Below, piece by piece: positions 37,117-46,228 of a stretch of DNA of 64,000 bases (positions are counted from its first letter, which is position 1; each line of letters begins with the position of its first letter). Both the position numbers and the translations under genes were made by a program. Where the stretch lies: positions 54,789-118,788 of the forward strand of contig NZ_SOCT01000013.1 in the NCBI RefSeq assembly GCF_004364435.1, read 5' to 3'. The stretch comes from Pseudomonas sp. LP_7_YM (GTDB lineage Bacteria > Pseudomonadota > Gammaproteobacteria > Pseudomonadales > Pseudomonadaceae). Under the pieces are notes generated by a model. That model had not been told where the DNA came from and did no database searches. It saw nothing but the letters and a program-made list of their open reading frames with translations.

Positions 37117-37695
37117 ATGGAACTAGTAAATGCATTAATGGCTGGCTTTTTTTCCGATAAAAGCCTCGCTGCATTAATCGGCGCCGGGGTGGCGACCGCA
37201 ATATTTTGGATCAAAAACGCAAAGGAAAATAATTTGCTGAGACATAACCTTTATGACACCAATGTGAGTCTAGCTGCAGACAATGTCGACCTCCTTTTGC
37301 AAACCATGGGCTCGATTCAGAAAGTGAAATCCCAAGTTGGCCTCTATCAGGAGCGCACCTTAGACCTAATCCAATTTGAAGAATTTCTGGATCAGCAACT
37401 ACGAGATGCAGAGTGTATGTTTACAGAAAGCAACGCTATGCACGCGTTACTGTACTCGCAGACCAAACCAGGCAACCTTGCGTCATTGCGTGCAACCAAT
37501 AAAAAACTAAAAAACATGTACAAGCGGTATAGCATCGGTCTCAGGCAGGCCACTGACTCGCAGTCATCCATTATCAAGATCCTTGCAGAGCGTAATAGCC
37601 TCCTAGAGGCTCGCAACAGCCTGCAAGCGGAGCACGACAGACTGACTACCCAGACTGAATCGCTGGAGACCAAAGTAGCGGAACTGAAGAAATGA
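37117..37695 (+). CDS. membrane-anchored coiled-coil protein, unknown
   Basis: 192 residues. One N-terminal hydrophobic segment (about residues 15-32, SLAALIGAGVATAIFWI), then a long helical region with a clear coiled coil in the last 45 residues (LLEARNSLQAEHDRLTTQTE). The start has GGAG upstream. AT-richer than structural genes. Topology (one anchor plus cytoplasmic or periplasmic coil) recalls spanin-like or exclusion proteins, but nothing proves this. Confidence 0.65.
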   Translation: MELVNALMAGFFSDKSLAALIGAGVATAIFWIKNAKENNLLRHNLYDTNVSLAADNVDLLLQTMGSIQKVKSQVGLYQERTLDLIQFEEFLDQQLRDAECMFTESNAMHALLYSQTKPGNLASLRATNKKLKNMYKRYSIGLRQATDSQSSIIKILAERNSLLEARNSLQAEHDRLTTQTESLETKVAELKK

Positions 37696-37742
37696 CAGCT
37701 TTATGCCAGCCTTCAAGCTGGAAGCGACGTCCTCTGGGGCAA

Positions 37743-37774
37743 GACGCGGGTTCAAATCCCTCTCAAGCGCACCA
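37743..37774 (+). other. tRNA/tmRNA 3'-end-like sequence
   Basis: GACGCGGGTTCAAATCCC is followed by a short tail ending in GCACCA. It resembles the T-arm and CCA end of a tRNA or tmRNA, but the T-stem has a mismatch and no body of a tRNA precedes it. Possibly an old attachment site. Confidence 0.35.
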
Positions 37775-37970
37775 CATGAAAAGCTAGAGAAGCATGACCA
37801 GTACGGGCTTCGCTGTTTATAGAGCAATGGATGTGACGAAAAATAACTGTGAATTCATGTTGGAAATCAAGGGCGTCATCTGATCGATCCGCTGGAGGAG
37901 TGAGACAGGGTCCGGCGGATAGCAACGCATGTGCCACTGCTGGAACACACCCTGGCCACCTGTTAATCGA

Positions 37971-39215
37971 TCAGTTCTTCCTAATTCCGAATTGAACGAC
38001 CTTCACCCTGGAATCTTGGGCGATGCCGGTGGCGATGTACAGCCCCATCCTCGCGCTGACGACCGTTTCCGTGATGTCGCACGAATACCGCTGCGTCTCC
38101 AGCGCCCCTTTCCAATTCGCCGGAAGCGTGAACGGTTCCTGATATTTGTCCATCGAGCGGTAATAGATGGTGGTGGACGTGCCCGACACGGGCTTGGTGA
38201 TGATCAGCTCCGCTTCCCAGCCGAGAATGCCGCGACTGTTGCCAATAATCTCCGGCGCCGAAACCATCTCAATGATGTCACCCGCGACAAGATTGCTCAG
38301 CGTGACGTTTGCGGCGGGCTGCAGATAGATGTAGCCGCCAGCCGCCGCCATGGTGCCGGCCAGCTCGATGCACTGCGCCTCGCCGAATGCAGATGCCTCC
38401 TTGTACCAGCGCGACGTGATTCCGGTCAGGCCAGAGCCAGACGCCTTGTAGCTGTCCGCCAGCACCGATCCCGCGACCGGGTTGGCCGATGCGTTGATGA
38501 CGCCGGTATTGCCAGTCATCAGTGGGTTCAGGTTTAGGCAGCCGAACGGGCGAATCGCCGAGTACAGGTCGGCAGAGTCGGTCGGAAGCGGAATGCCGGG
38601 GAAGTCGAAGTTCGCCGTGATGACCGGCACGCATCGGGACTGAATGAAGTCAGCGCCGAGAATGTTGGGATGCAGGCCTTCCACGGTCATTGCTTCGGTA
38701 AAGCCATCCCAGATATTGACCACCGGTACGAACTGGCTGACGTAGCTCAGCACCCAGTCCTTGTACGCGATTGCCTCGGCCAGCGCGGTGCCCGTCAGGG
38801 CTTTGGTACCGAACCGGGGCGTGCCAGTACCCACGATCAGGTACTTGCCCGGCGTGCTCTGGAAAGCGGTGATCGCCTTCATAACGTTCGCTTTGCTGTC
38901 GGCCAGCGTCATGCCAGCCGTGGTGCTGTCGTTGGTGCGCGAGAGCAGCATCCACAGATCGGCGGTGAGCGAGGTCAGGCACGACGGGATCCGTGCCATG
39001 AACTGTCCGGAGTGGTCGCCTACCTTCCCCTGATTGTCGAGGTAGCTCGGGAACAGGCCGGTCTTCGCCGCGATCGCTCCCGCGTATCCATAGGCCTCAG
39101 TGGCGAATGCCTTAGGGTCAACCGTGTGGCAGTTCGCGCTGAAGCTGTCGCCCAATAGGCCCAGACCGCGACGGATGCGGCGGCGGGTCGGCTGAGCATC
39201 GGCAAGGAGGCTCAT
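37971..39215 (-). CDS. phage tail-associated SGNH/GDSL hydrolase
   Basis: 414 residues. The N-terminal half is an SGNH hydrolase: GLLGDSFSAN (nucleophile Ser in GDS) near residue 20 and the terminal Asp/His block VEGLHPNILGADF near residue 180. The C-terminal half is beta-rich and looks like a fibre or carbohydrate-binding part. As the last gene of the tail operon, it probably deacylates surface polysaccharide or lipopolysaccharide during adsorption. The ATGA overlap with the preceding small gene shows coupling. Confidence 0.8.
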   Translation of the reverse strand: MSLLADAQPTRRRIRRGLGLLGDSFSANCHTVDPKAFATEAYGYAGAIAAKTGLFPSYLDNQGKVGDHSGQFMARIPSCLTSLTADLWMLLSRTNDSTTAGMTLADSKANVMKAITAFQSTPGKYLIVGTGTPRFGTKALTGTALAEAIAYKDWVLSYVSQFVPVVNIWDGFTEAMTVEGLHPNILGADFIQSRCVPVITANFDFPGIPLPTDSADLYSAIRPFGCLNLNPLMTGNTGVINASANPVAGSVLADSYKASGSGLTGITSRWYKEASAFGEAQCIELAGTMAAAGGYIYLQPAANVTLSNLVAGDIIEMVSAPEIIGNSRGILGWEAELIITKPVSGTSTTIYYRSMDKYQEPFTLPANWKGALETQRYSCDITETVVSARMGLYIATGIAQDSRVKVVQFGIRKN

Positions 39216-39460
39216 GCGAACACCTCGAAGGCAGCACCGCCCGCCGGTACGAATCGCACCGTGGCCAGTGGAATGTTGAGTTGGTAAGCGCCATCATTCC
39301 AGAACGTGTCAGTCGTCACCCAGGCATCCCCCATTTTGATCTGAACAGCTACTGAGCCGCCATTAGCCTTCACGCCCAGCGTCACGCGCATTGCCCGCGA
39401 GAAGGCCTCTTCTTTTGTCGTCGTCTGCACAGCACTCTCCGTCAGGGTCTCCCCTTCCAA
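39212..39460 (-). CDS. small phage protein upstream of SGNH hydrolase
   Basis: 82 residues, beta-rich (SVAVQIKMGDAWVTTDTFW, YQLNIPLATVRFVPAGG). The start is not firmly set. It overlaps the SGNH hydrolase start by four bases. It may be a fibre cap or chaperone; no family was recognised. Confidence 0.6.
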   Translation of the reverse strand: MEGETLTESAVQTTTKEEAFSRAMRVTLGVKANGGSVAVQIKMGDAWVTTDTFWNDGAYQLNIPLATVRFVPAGGAAFEVFA

Positions 39461-39475
39461 TGTTTATCTATGGGA

Positions 39476-39904
39476 TCAGGGCACGTCGCGGAAGAAGACA
39501 TGGTTGCCGAGCTTCAGCGTCCGCTTCGCCTTGGCCGCCCAACTCGGCGCCTTCGCCATGGTGGTCGCGTAATAGTGGGTCGCCCCGCCCGTGGGGTCTG
39601 GGACCTTGCCGTCGATCACCTGGTCAGCCGCGATTCGGCATTGCGCCAGCTCGCGGAATGGGATCTGCCGCGCACCGCTCAGGAACTGATAGTTAGGGTC
39701 GTTGCGGTTCCAGCAGCTGAACTGGTACGGCTTCTGGCAGACGCCGGCGTAGCCTTCGCCCCACCATGATTTATCCTTGCCATCGTCCACGCGGTTGCGG
39801 ATCGTCCAGGCCACGGCCACCATTCCGACCAATCCCTCGCCGCGTGCTTCGCCCCACAGGGTGCGCGCCAGTACATCGCGATCTTTATCAGTCACGGTCA
39901 TCAC
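39476..39904 (-). CDS. SleB-type cell wall hydrolase (phage endolysin)
   Basis: 142 residues. LARTLWGEARGEGLVGMVAV (catalytic Glu in the WGEAR motif), then NRVDD, the CQKPYQFSCW segment and DPTGGATHYYA place it in the Hydrolase_2/SleB family of peptidoglycan-cleaving transglycosylases. Many Pseudomonas prophages use this type as endolysin. No holin was identified beside it; no signal peptide is visible. Confidence 0.88.
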   Translation of the reverse strand: MMTVTDKDRDVLARTLWGEARGEGLVGMVAVAWTIRNRVDDGKDKSWWGEGYAGVCQKPYQFSCWNRNDPNYQFLSGARQIPFRELAQCRIAADQVIDGKVPDPTGGATHYYATTMAKAPSWAAKAKRTLKLGNHVFFRDVP

Positions 39905-39916
39905 TTTCTCCAGACG

Positions 39917-39938
39917 AAAAAAAACCGCTGAACGCGGC
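39917..39938 (-). terminator. putative terminator before the endolysin gene
   Basis: On the minus strand CCGC-GTTCA-GCGG is followed by eight T's. The stem is short (four to five pairs). Confidence 0.5.
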
Positions 39939-39945
39939 TGGTAAG

Positions 39946-40359
39946 TTATTTAGGTCGATCGGGCCATGAAGGGGGTTTTAGGGTCAGATTGATCCGGTTG
40001 ACGGCGACCCGGTACTGCTTCCATTTCTTGAGCAGCGCGACATCTGAAGTGGTGGCGTCATCCAGATCAACTGCATCCTGAAGCGGAGCGATGGCAGTCG
40101 TAGCCACTAACAGCAAAGCATCACGCGTTCCCGCATTGATCCTCAGAATATCTTGGGGAGTCGGTTCAAGAGGGGGCTCGGGCTCTATCACTTCGAGAAT
40201 GAACTCGCTGTCGACATACCGGGTGCCATTGGTCACCGGCAATCCTTCCGGTATCAAAGCCGCTGTCTGTCCCTCCGGCGGCGCCCAATTTTCGGTATCA
40301 CCGTCCCAGAGCATGACGTTAATAACCAAGCTGTTTTCAACAACCGCATATCTAGCCAT
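39946..40359 (-). CDS. phage tail fibre assembly / tail assembly chaperone
   Basis: 137 residues. The N-terminal part (MARYAVVENSLVINVMLWDG, YVDSEFIL) and the C-terminal helical part (ALLKKWKQYRVAVNRINL, then PPSWPDRP) match the tail fibre assembly family found after fibre genes. It directly follows the fibre gene and probably helps fold or attach the fibre. Confidence 0.8.
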   Translation of the reverse strand: MARYAVVENSLVINVMLWDGDTENWAPPEGQTAALIPEGLPVTNGTRYVDSEFILEVIEPEPPLEPTPQDILRINAGTRDALLLVATTAIAPLQDAVDLDDATTSDVALLKKWKQYRVAVNRINLTLKPPSWPDRPK

Positions 40360-40365
40360 TTATGC

Positions 40366-41232
40366 TCACCATTCCAATTCAAGATAACCGGGGAGCCCGT
40401 CGGCACCCGCGCCGCCCGGTGCGGAAACGCTTGAGGAATACCCCCCGCCGGCGCCGCTCCCGCCTGCCCCATATCCGTAGCCCGGGAAGGCTGGCGGGCT
40501 GGAACCTGCCGCGCCGCGGCCGGGTGCCCCGGCATTCCCGAATGGCGTACTTGCGCCAAGACCACCAGGGCCACCGGACGCGAGACCACCCGAGAACACT
40601 GTGGTGTCCGACGCATATCCGCCAGTAGGGTAGCCAAGTCCCCCTTGAGGCCCCGGGTAATTGCCAGGTGCTATGGTGCCCCCGCTACCAACCAAGCCCC
40701 TTTGGCCTGGCAAAAGGTTGAGCAGCGATCCGTCCACGCCCAGCGTTGTCGCGCCGCCATCTGAAGCGTTATTGGCGGCTGGGGTGGCGCCAATGCCGCC
40801 GGCGCCAATTGTGTAAGGTATTACCTGCCCCGGCATTACAGGAATACGGACTCGAATTACAAACAGTCCCGCCCCGCCTCCAGAGCCGCCCGTAACAAAC
40901 GAGGATGAGTTCGTCGCAAGAGAGGCGCCGCCGCCGCCGCCGCCCGCACACCCGCTAACCCAGATCTCGGTCACACCTTCCGGCACGGGAAACGAGCCGC
41001 TTGAGGTGCATCGCTGCCGACCTTTAAACGACTTTATGGCTACCAATAGCTGGCCATTGTTGCCCTCATCCGGAGCAAGCCCAGCCGCCTTGATGACAGC
41101 GAGCAGCTCGTCAGTAACCGCGTTGCCCCAGGTCGAGGGAATAAGTGATCCGACGACACCCGTCGCTGTGTTTTCATCCACAAACTTGCCGTTCACGAGG
41201 CCCACGTTGGGCACACTTTTGGGATAATCCAC
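40366..41232 (-). CDS. phage tail fibre with glycine-rich tip
   Basis: 288 residues. An N-terminal attachment region (YPKSVPNVGLVNGKFVDENT, WGNAVTDELLAVIKAAGL) is followed by a long Gly/Ala/Ser-rich domain (CAGGGGGGASL, GGSGGGAGLFVIRV, GAGGIGATPAANNA) ending PGYLELEW. Short polyglycine blocks recall the receptor-binding tips of T-even gp38-like adhesins. It should decide host specificity. Confidence 0.85.
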   Translation of the reverse strand: MDYPKSVPNVGLVNGKFVDENTATGVVGSLIPSTWGNAVTDELLAVIKAAGLAPDEGNNGQLLVAIKSFKGRQRCTSSGSFPVPEGVTEIWVSGCAGGGGGGASLATNSSSFVTGGSGGGAGLFVIRVRIPVMPGQVIPYTIGAGGIGATPAANNASDGGATTLGVDGSLLNLLPGQRGLVGSGGTIAPGNYPGPQGGLGYPTGGYASDTTVFSGGLASGGPGGLGASTPFGNAGAPGRGAAGSSPPAFPGYGYGAGGSGAGGGYSSSVSAPGGAGADGLPGYLELEW

Positions 41233-41241
41233 TTTGTTTCC

Positions 41242-41838
41242 TCAGTTGTAATTGATGTGCACAACCGTGTGTGCAGGCGCGTAACGGCGGATAAGGCATT
41301 CAATAGCGCTGCCGGGGTTCACCCCAAACCGCTCCCCCCAGTAGCTCACACCGAAGCGGCGGCCAAGTCGCTGCCGCCCGCCAGTATTGAGCGTCCACAT
41401 GAATTGGACTCGCCAGGTTCCGAAATGGGCTTTGCCAAACCGAGCGCGCCCAAAGCGCGGCGCTCGATGCTGGGTAATGGTGGCGTCTGGATAGCCCTGC
41501 CCTTTGGCGATGGACACAAAATAGGCTGGCGTCTGGGCACCGATAGCGGTGAGGCGCTGCCGGACGGACAATTGCCGATCGCCAAAGCTGGGCGAGTCGC
41601 CGAGGCAGGAGTCCGGTAGGTCCATCACCAGCTCCCAATCCGGTACCAACTCTGTGACTGATGCCGGATCCATCTCCGCGTACAACGCCACGACCCGAGC
41701 ATCCACGCACGCCAACTCAACAGACAGGCCGGCCAGCACCAGATCCAGCTCGGGCAAACGCTCCAAGTCCCATGCCGGCCCATAGGGGAGCAATTGCCGC
41801 AACTGAATTCTGTACTGTTCGGCGGTTCTCACTGCCAT
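41242..41838 (-). CDS. Mu gp48-like (DUF2313/YmfQ) tail protein
   Basis: 198 residues. RTAEQYRIQLRQLLPYGPAW at the N-terminus and DPASVTELVPDWELVMDLPD fit the YmfQ/DUF2313 baseplate family, which joins the baseplate to the tail fibre. It overlaps the baseplate J gene by ten bases and is followed by the fibre. Confidence 0.9.
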   Translation of the reverse strand: MAVRTAEQYRIQLRQLLPYGPAWDLERLPELDLVLAGLSVELACVDARVVALYAEMDPASVTELVPDWELVMDLPDSCLGDSPSFGDRQLSVRQRLTAIGAQTPAYFVSIAKGQGYPDATITQHRAPRFGRARFGKAHFGTWRVQFMWTLNTGGRQRLGRRFGVSYWGERFGVNPGSAIECLIRRYAPAHTVVHINYN

Positions 41839-42866
41839 GTGATATTCCCCACCGTGAGCAACTGATTGGCATTGGCGGTCACGTCGGCAGTTGGAGCGAC
41901 TACTACGTTGTCTTGCTCCCCTTGCGCGCCACTCACCGCCTCACGGATGTGGCTGATCAGAAGCGTTTTGCCCAAGCCTGCTTCGCGCGCGTGCAAGTCC
42001 GTGAGCGCAGCCGCTACGGCTTGCCGCACTGTCGTCGTATCTGGTGTGAGGTGGATGACGTAGTTGACTGCCTTGAGCACAGGCGCCAAGGCATAAACCT
42101 CGGCCGTTACCGGTGCCTTGCTCTGCACGTGCGCCTGAACTACGGCGATCTCGCTGGCGTCCGGAATGATTACCGAGTCTCCATCGCGAACAAAAAAAAC
42201 GCCGACGGTACCGGGGCCCATGTAATTCTTCACCGTCCATGCGCGCGTGACGCCTGCGCACTCCAGCGCCCAGGTAACGTAATCGTCAGCATCGCCGCCG
42301 TGAGGGATCACCTTGTAACTACGAATGACCCGGGATCGGAGCGACTCAATCGACTCCCTGTCGGTGCCGCCGGTGACGCCCGGCGCCAAGACAGTGAAGG
42401 TTTCAGCAACGCCAACCACAGGTTGCACCAGAGTCAGCACCAGCCCTGGTTCCGCATTCCCAAGCACGCCCCCTTCAACTGCTTCCAGCGTTGCGACATT
42501 GCTGCCGGCGGTTGTCGTGACAGCCGCGGCGACTCGGTACTGACGCCCGTCAGTTGCTTGGAGTACTTGGTCGGCATCGAGCACAGCGCCAGCAGCAGCT
42601 TGGAATGACGCGGAACCGGTGGCAGCCTTTGCGGGAATGCGCGGAGTTTCGAGCCTCAACAACGCCTGACGCTCGAGCGTTGATTCCTCGGCAGTGTCCG
42701 GAAGGATCTGTTTGGCGACCCAGTCGATGTACCCGTACAAGCCATAAGCGGCGCCACTCAACGCCCGCGCCAAAACTTGCGCATCCGACTTTCTCAGAGC
42801 CTCGCTTGCCAGATCCGCCGCAGTTCGGCCAATCAGTGTCGGCAAGTTGGGGGTTTCAAACGGCAT
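41829..42866 (-). CDS. baseplate J-like protein (Mu gp47)
   Basis: 345 residues. Typical baseplate J sequence: MPFETPNLPTLIGRTAADLA at the start, GAAYGLYGYIDWVAKQILPDT, GGTDRESIESLRSRVI and PHGGDADDYVTWALE. It forms the wedge of contractile-tail baseplates. The start overlaps gp46 by 11 bases. Confidence 0.93.
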   Translation of the reverse strand: MPFETPNLPTLIGRTAADLASEALRKSDAQVLARALSGAAYGLYGYIDWVAKQILPDTAEESTLERQALLRLETPRIPAKAATGSASFQAAAGAVLDADQVLQATDGRQYRVAAAVTTTAGSNVATLEAVEGGVLGNAEPGLVLTLVQPVVGVAETFTVLAPGVTGGTDRESIESLRSRVIRSYKVIPHGGDADDYVTWALECAGVTRAWTVKNYMGPGTVGVFFVRDGDSVIIPDASEIAVVQAHVQSKAPVTAEVYALAPVLKAVNYVIHLTPDTTTVRQAVAAALTDLHAREAGLGKTLLISHIREAVSGAQGEQDNVVVAPTADVTANANQLLTVGNITWQ

Positions 42867-43260
42867 AGAGCACCTGCCAATCTTCGTGTGGGTAAATGTC
42901 GAGGCGTTCGCCGCTCGGCAGCGTCAGGACCACCCCCATGTTCAAGCGGGAGTGCCCCGCTCTCTGCGTCAGCACCTGCACGTCTGCAACGTGGCCATCA
43001 TCGATCAGCCACTTCAGCGCCTCCTGGGCATACATCACCGCCGCACCGATGGTCTCGGTGGTGAGCTTGCGGCGGCGCAACAGCCAGAGCCGTGAGCCAA
43101 TGCGGTCGTTTGCCACGAGCGGGTAGCTGTCACCCCACCAGCCGAATCGCTCATCGTCATCGGCGCGGTCCGAGGTGTTGGCTCGGCGCCAGGTAAACAG
43201 GCTGATCTCGACTGCTCGGCGCAGGCTGACCTCAACGTCATCGCTGATGATTACGCTCAT
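42856..43260 (-). CDS. Mu gp46-like baseplate protein
   Basis: 134 residues, start ATG 43260. SVIISDDVEVSLRRAVEISL, FTWRRANTSDRADD, WWGDSYP and SRLWLLRRRKLTTET are characteristic of the GP46 family. Baseplate wedge component. Overlaps gp45 by four bases. Confidence 0.9.
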   Translation of the reverse strand: MSVIISDDVEVSLRRAVEISLFTWRRANTSDRADDDERFGWWGDSYPLVANDRIGSRLWLLRRRKLTTETIGAAVMYAQEALKWLIDDGHVADVQVLTQRAGHSRLNMGVVLTLPSGERLDIYPHEDWQVLYAV

Positions 43261-43772
43261 GCGCCACCTGCCAGGACTGGTGGGCCGCTCTGATCATTGC
43301 CTTGTTTAACGCCGGTATGAGGATGGTTAATCTGGCTGACGCCCCCGGCGACCTGGTCGCCCTGACTGACGATTCGTCCGGTCTGGCTGATCAATGGCGT
43401 GTCGAAGTTCACCGCCTTGCTCGCGCGGATGTTCAGGGTCTGGGTTTCAATATCGATGATGCGACCGCGCTTGAAATGGATCTTGTCGCCTTCGTCGGTG
43501 TAGATCGCCACTTCGCCCGCCTGCAGCGCCTGGAGCCGGTAGCGGCGATCAGCAACCACCACCACGACACCGTGCGACCGGTCACCCCCCATGAACGCTG
43601 CCAAGCCCTCGGCACCCTCATGGGGGCAACTGGTGAAGCCGTACGGCTCCAGGTGTTCCATGCCGTCCTTCACTTCGCCGTGGGTCAGACGCATCTGCAG
43701 GGTTTGCAGCTTGCCGGTGGACTTGGCCAGCGCCACCACCCCACGCGTCAGCATGTTTATTAGTCGACTCAT
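43257..43772 (-). CDS. Mu gp45-like baseplate spike (gpV) protein
   Basis: 171 residues. An OB-like N-terminal part with PHEGAEGLAAFMGGDRSHGV and VVVADRRYRLQALQAGEVAIY, then a repetitive beta-helical spike (DEGDKIHFKRGRIIDIETQT) and a His-rich end. It forms the central membrane-piercing spike. Confidence 0.92.
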   Translation of the reverse strand: MSRLINMLTRGVVALAKSTGKLQTLQMRLTHGEVKDGMEHLEPYGFTSCPHEGAEGLAAFMGGDRSHGVVVVVADRRYRLQALQAGEVAIYTDEGDKIHFKRGRIIDIETQTLNIRASKAVNFDTPLISQTGRIVSQGDQVAGGVSQINHPHTGVKQGNDQSGPPVLAGGA

Positions 43773-44872
43773 TTATCTTGGTAATCCGCTGGTAGGAGGT
43801 ATTCGACGCTGTCGCCCTTTTTCACCTTGCGGTGCTTGTGTGGATCGTCTGGTTCCTGCAGATATCCTTCGGGTGGCCCGACACGCAGTTGGCAGATAGT
43901 CCCCTGGTCATCGAGGCGGTATGTCACTTCCGCGATCAGCATGTCGCGGTCATATCCAATGACCGGATCGATCACCCTGACGATGGTGTTGGGTAACCAG
44001 AGCGCGCCGTTTGCCTGCCGCCAACCCTGCACTTCGTAGGTCGTTTCCAGCGCCTTGCCCAGGGCGGTCCCTCGCTCCCAGTTCGCCCGGTCAGCGGCCA
44101 TCCTGTCCGTGAGCTGCCCGCTTTCATGAATCACCTTGACTCGCTTGCGGGTCATTCGCGGATCGCTCACCGAGGCATTTACCTCCGTGGCGGTTTTGGC
44201 GAAATCCTCGTCGGTACCGGAGCGCTGTCCGATGACCCGGTAATCGGAAAAGACCTGAGTGAAATCCAGAGCCGCATCAGCTTTGAGCACGTTGCCACCC
44301 AACCGCAGCGACTCAGAACAGCGGCCCGCGCTCCCCACCTCGGCCAGCACCACGTGCCCCTGCGCGTTGTCGGTACTGAACACCCGGAACAGGGTCAGCA
44401 AGCGGTCAATGGACTCGAAGGCAGTTTCGCCCGGCTCGATGGTGTGGTCGGTCAGGCCGCTGGTGGCCGCTATTTCGCTTTTCACGGTCAGCCCGTACAC
44501 ACCCGCGATCGCCTGAACGATCTTCTGCACGCTCTGGACCTTCCATTGGCCCGGCTGGTTGATCGCGCCACAGTCGATGAGGTCAGCGGTGAGCGACCGG
44601 CCAGTGATGGAGGTGGTGACCTTTTCGTGGTCGTAGCTGATGGGTGTGGCGTCCACCCATCCAGTGATCACCAGGTCGCCACCGATGTGAACCTCACAGC
44701 GCGCGCCTTGCTTGACTGGCCGGAGGATGTTCTGGCCCGGCCACTTCCAGGTGATGCCGATGCTGAAGCTGCGCGCCTGGCGTTCAAGGCCGGTGCTGAT
44801 CTCGACCGAGGTCCAGCCGGAATAATCCAGTCCGTCGACGGTCAGGGTCACGGCCGTCGTCGGATCGGACAT
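43769..44872 (-). CDS. Mu gp44/late control D-like baseplate hub
   Basis: 367 residues with the gpD/P fold: VTLTVDGLDYSGWTSVEIST, SYDHEKVTTSITGRSLTADL and SVQKIVQAIAGVYGLTVKSE. It caps the tube at the baseplate and binds the spike. Overlaps the next gene by four bases. Confidence 0.92.
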   Translation of the reverse strand: MSDPTTAVTLTVDGLDYSGWTSVEISTGLERQARSFSIGITWKWPGQNILRPVKQGARCEVHIGGDLVITGWVDATPISYDHEKVTTSITGRSLTADLIDCGAINQPGQWKVQSVQKIVQAIAGVYGLTVKSEIAATSGLTDHTIEPGETAFESIDRLLTLFRVFSTDNAQGHVVLAEVGSAGRCSESLRLGGNVLKADAALDFTQVFSDYRVIGQRSGTDEDFAKTATEVNASVSDPRMTRKRVKVIHESGQLTDRMAADRANWERGTALGKALETTYEVQGWRQANGALWLPNTIVRVIDPVIGYDRDMLIAEVTYRLDDQGTICQLRVGPPEGYLQEPDDPHKHRKVKKGDSVEYLLPADYQDK

Positions 44873-44878
44873 GCGCTG

Positions 44879-46228
44879 TTACTCCCTGGCGACTTGCAAA
44901 GGTGCGGCCGGCACGAAACCGGGATGGTTGATTTTGTTGCGCTGGACAATTTCGCCTTCGCGAGTGGCGTCGCCGAATCGGCGGTAAGCCAGCACCACTG
45001 CGGGCACGGTTTCCAGCGGGGTCACGCTGACCAGCTGGACCCCTGACGCGGCCACGGCGGTGAGGTGACGCACCACCTGCTGGCGAGCAGCATTGATTGT
45101 CGGGTAGTAGGTGGCGTCCGCCTTGAGTGACGCCTGCCAGAACGCCTGATCGAGAGAGTCCCGAGCCGCGATCACATCCTGCGCGACGGGTACCTCGGCG
45201 CGAACGACCGGATCTATCAACTGTTGGTCAACGGAGGGCGTGCTCTCCAGCGCCGCGGCTGCAGCGTTAACAGGCATCTGCGCCACAGTGGCTGTGGCTT
45301 GAACCAGCACCGCATCCTGCACCAGGTTCGCCAGCGCCTGAGCGGCGGCCGTGGTATCGGTACCGCTGGACACCGGCACGGCGTCGATCGAAGCAGCGTC
45401 TTCGGCGTGACTGGAAACTGTGGCCACCGCGTTGCTGTAGCTGTCGAACGTCGCGGCACCGGCGCTGGTCGGGCTGGTCGCGATACTCACCGTGGCCGAG
45501 CTCGCCGAACTGCCCGCATTGCCGCCGCCACTTGTCGAGGCGATGCTTGCGCCCTTGAATGTCGACAACCCCAGATCACTGAAGTACCCACTGAACAGGC
45601 TGGATAATGAGCTTGGCGTGTTGGTCAGCATCTGGGCCAAGGAGCGCACCGAACCGATGGCACCGCTCAAGGGCGAGAACTGTCCCGCCAGAACGACGAA
45701 CACGCCGGTCAGCCCATTCTGCAGGCCGATCAGATTGATTCGCGCAGTGTCGACCTTGGCCATGGCCGACTTGTATCGATCAAGCGCACTGCTCCAATAA
45801 CTGGCCGACGTCTGCGCCGTCATCCGTGCAGTGTTGCTCCGCACCGAGGGATTCGCCTGCGCGTTGCCGGGGTAGAACGTCAATTCGAAAGTGACCATCC
45901 CCCCTTCTCGCCGGCTGTGCGCCATTTCTGCCGCGCCAGGCACCACCAGCATCTGGCCGAGCCAAGGATGCACTAACGTGCCCTCGCCTTCGGTTTCCAG
46001 CGCCTTGAGCAGCTTGTCGCGCCGCTCGAAGCAGTCAGGCCCGATGACATAGGCCTTGACCCGATGAACCCGGGCCACCTTGCCCATTTGCTCGGTGTAG
46101 GCCTCGTCGCGCTTGGGGTATTCGTGCAACTGGACCTTGCGGCCCACCGGCGTCGAAGTGTCCTCGATGAGGAAGGTCACATCCCGGAAAGAGGCCGGCA
46201 GTAACTGCTCGCGCCAGGTGTCAGCCAT
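44879..46228 (-). CDS. Mu gp43-like DNA circularisation N-terminal domain protein
   Basis: 449 residues. N-terminal LLPASFRDVTFLIEDTSTPV, HEYPKRDEAYTEQMGK, YVIGPDCFERRDKLLKALE are signature motifs of the DNA_circ_N family. The rest is Ala/Ser/Thr-rich. In Mu-like phages it is a tail/baseplate component despite the family name. Confidence 0.9.
   Translation of the reverse strand: MADTWREQLLPASFRDVTFLIEDTSTPVGRKVQLHEYPKRDEAYTEQMGKVARVHRVKAYVIGPDCFERRDKLLKALETEGEGTLVHPWLGQMLVVPGAAEMAHSRREGGMVTFELTFYPGNAQANPSVRSNTARMTAQTSASYWSSALDRYKSAMAKVDTARINLIGLQNGLTGVFVVLAGQFSPLSGAIGSVRSLAQMLTNTPSSLSSLFSGYFSDLGLSTFKGASIASTSGGGNAGSSASSATVSIATSPTSAGAATFDSYSNAVATVSSHAEDAASIDAVPVSSGTDTTAAAQALANLVQDAVLVQATATVAQMPVNAAAAALESTPSVDQQLIDPVVRAEVPVAQDVIAARDSLDQAFWQASLKADATYYPTINAARQQVVRHLTAVAASGVQLVSVTPLETVPAVVLAYRRFGDATREGEIVQRNKINHPGFVPAAPLQVARE

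Noticed and set aside
37603..37827. Minus-strand reading frame across the tRNA-like sequence
   Set aside because: It is a typical spurious frame across a tRNA-like 3' end.
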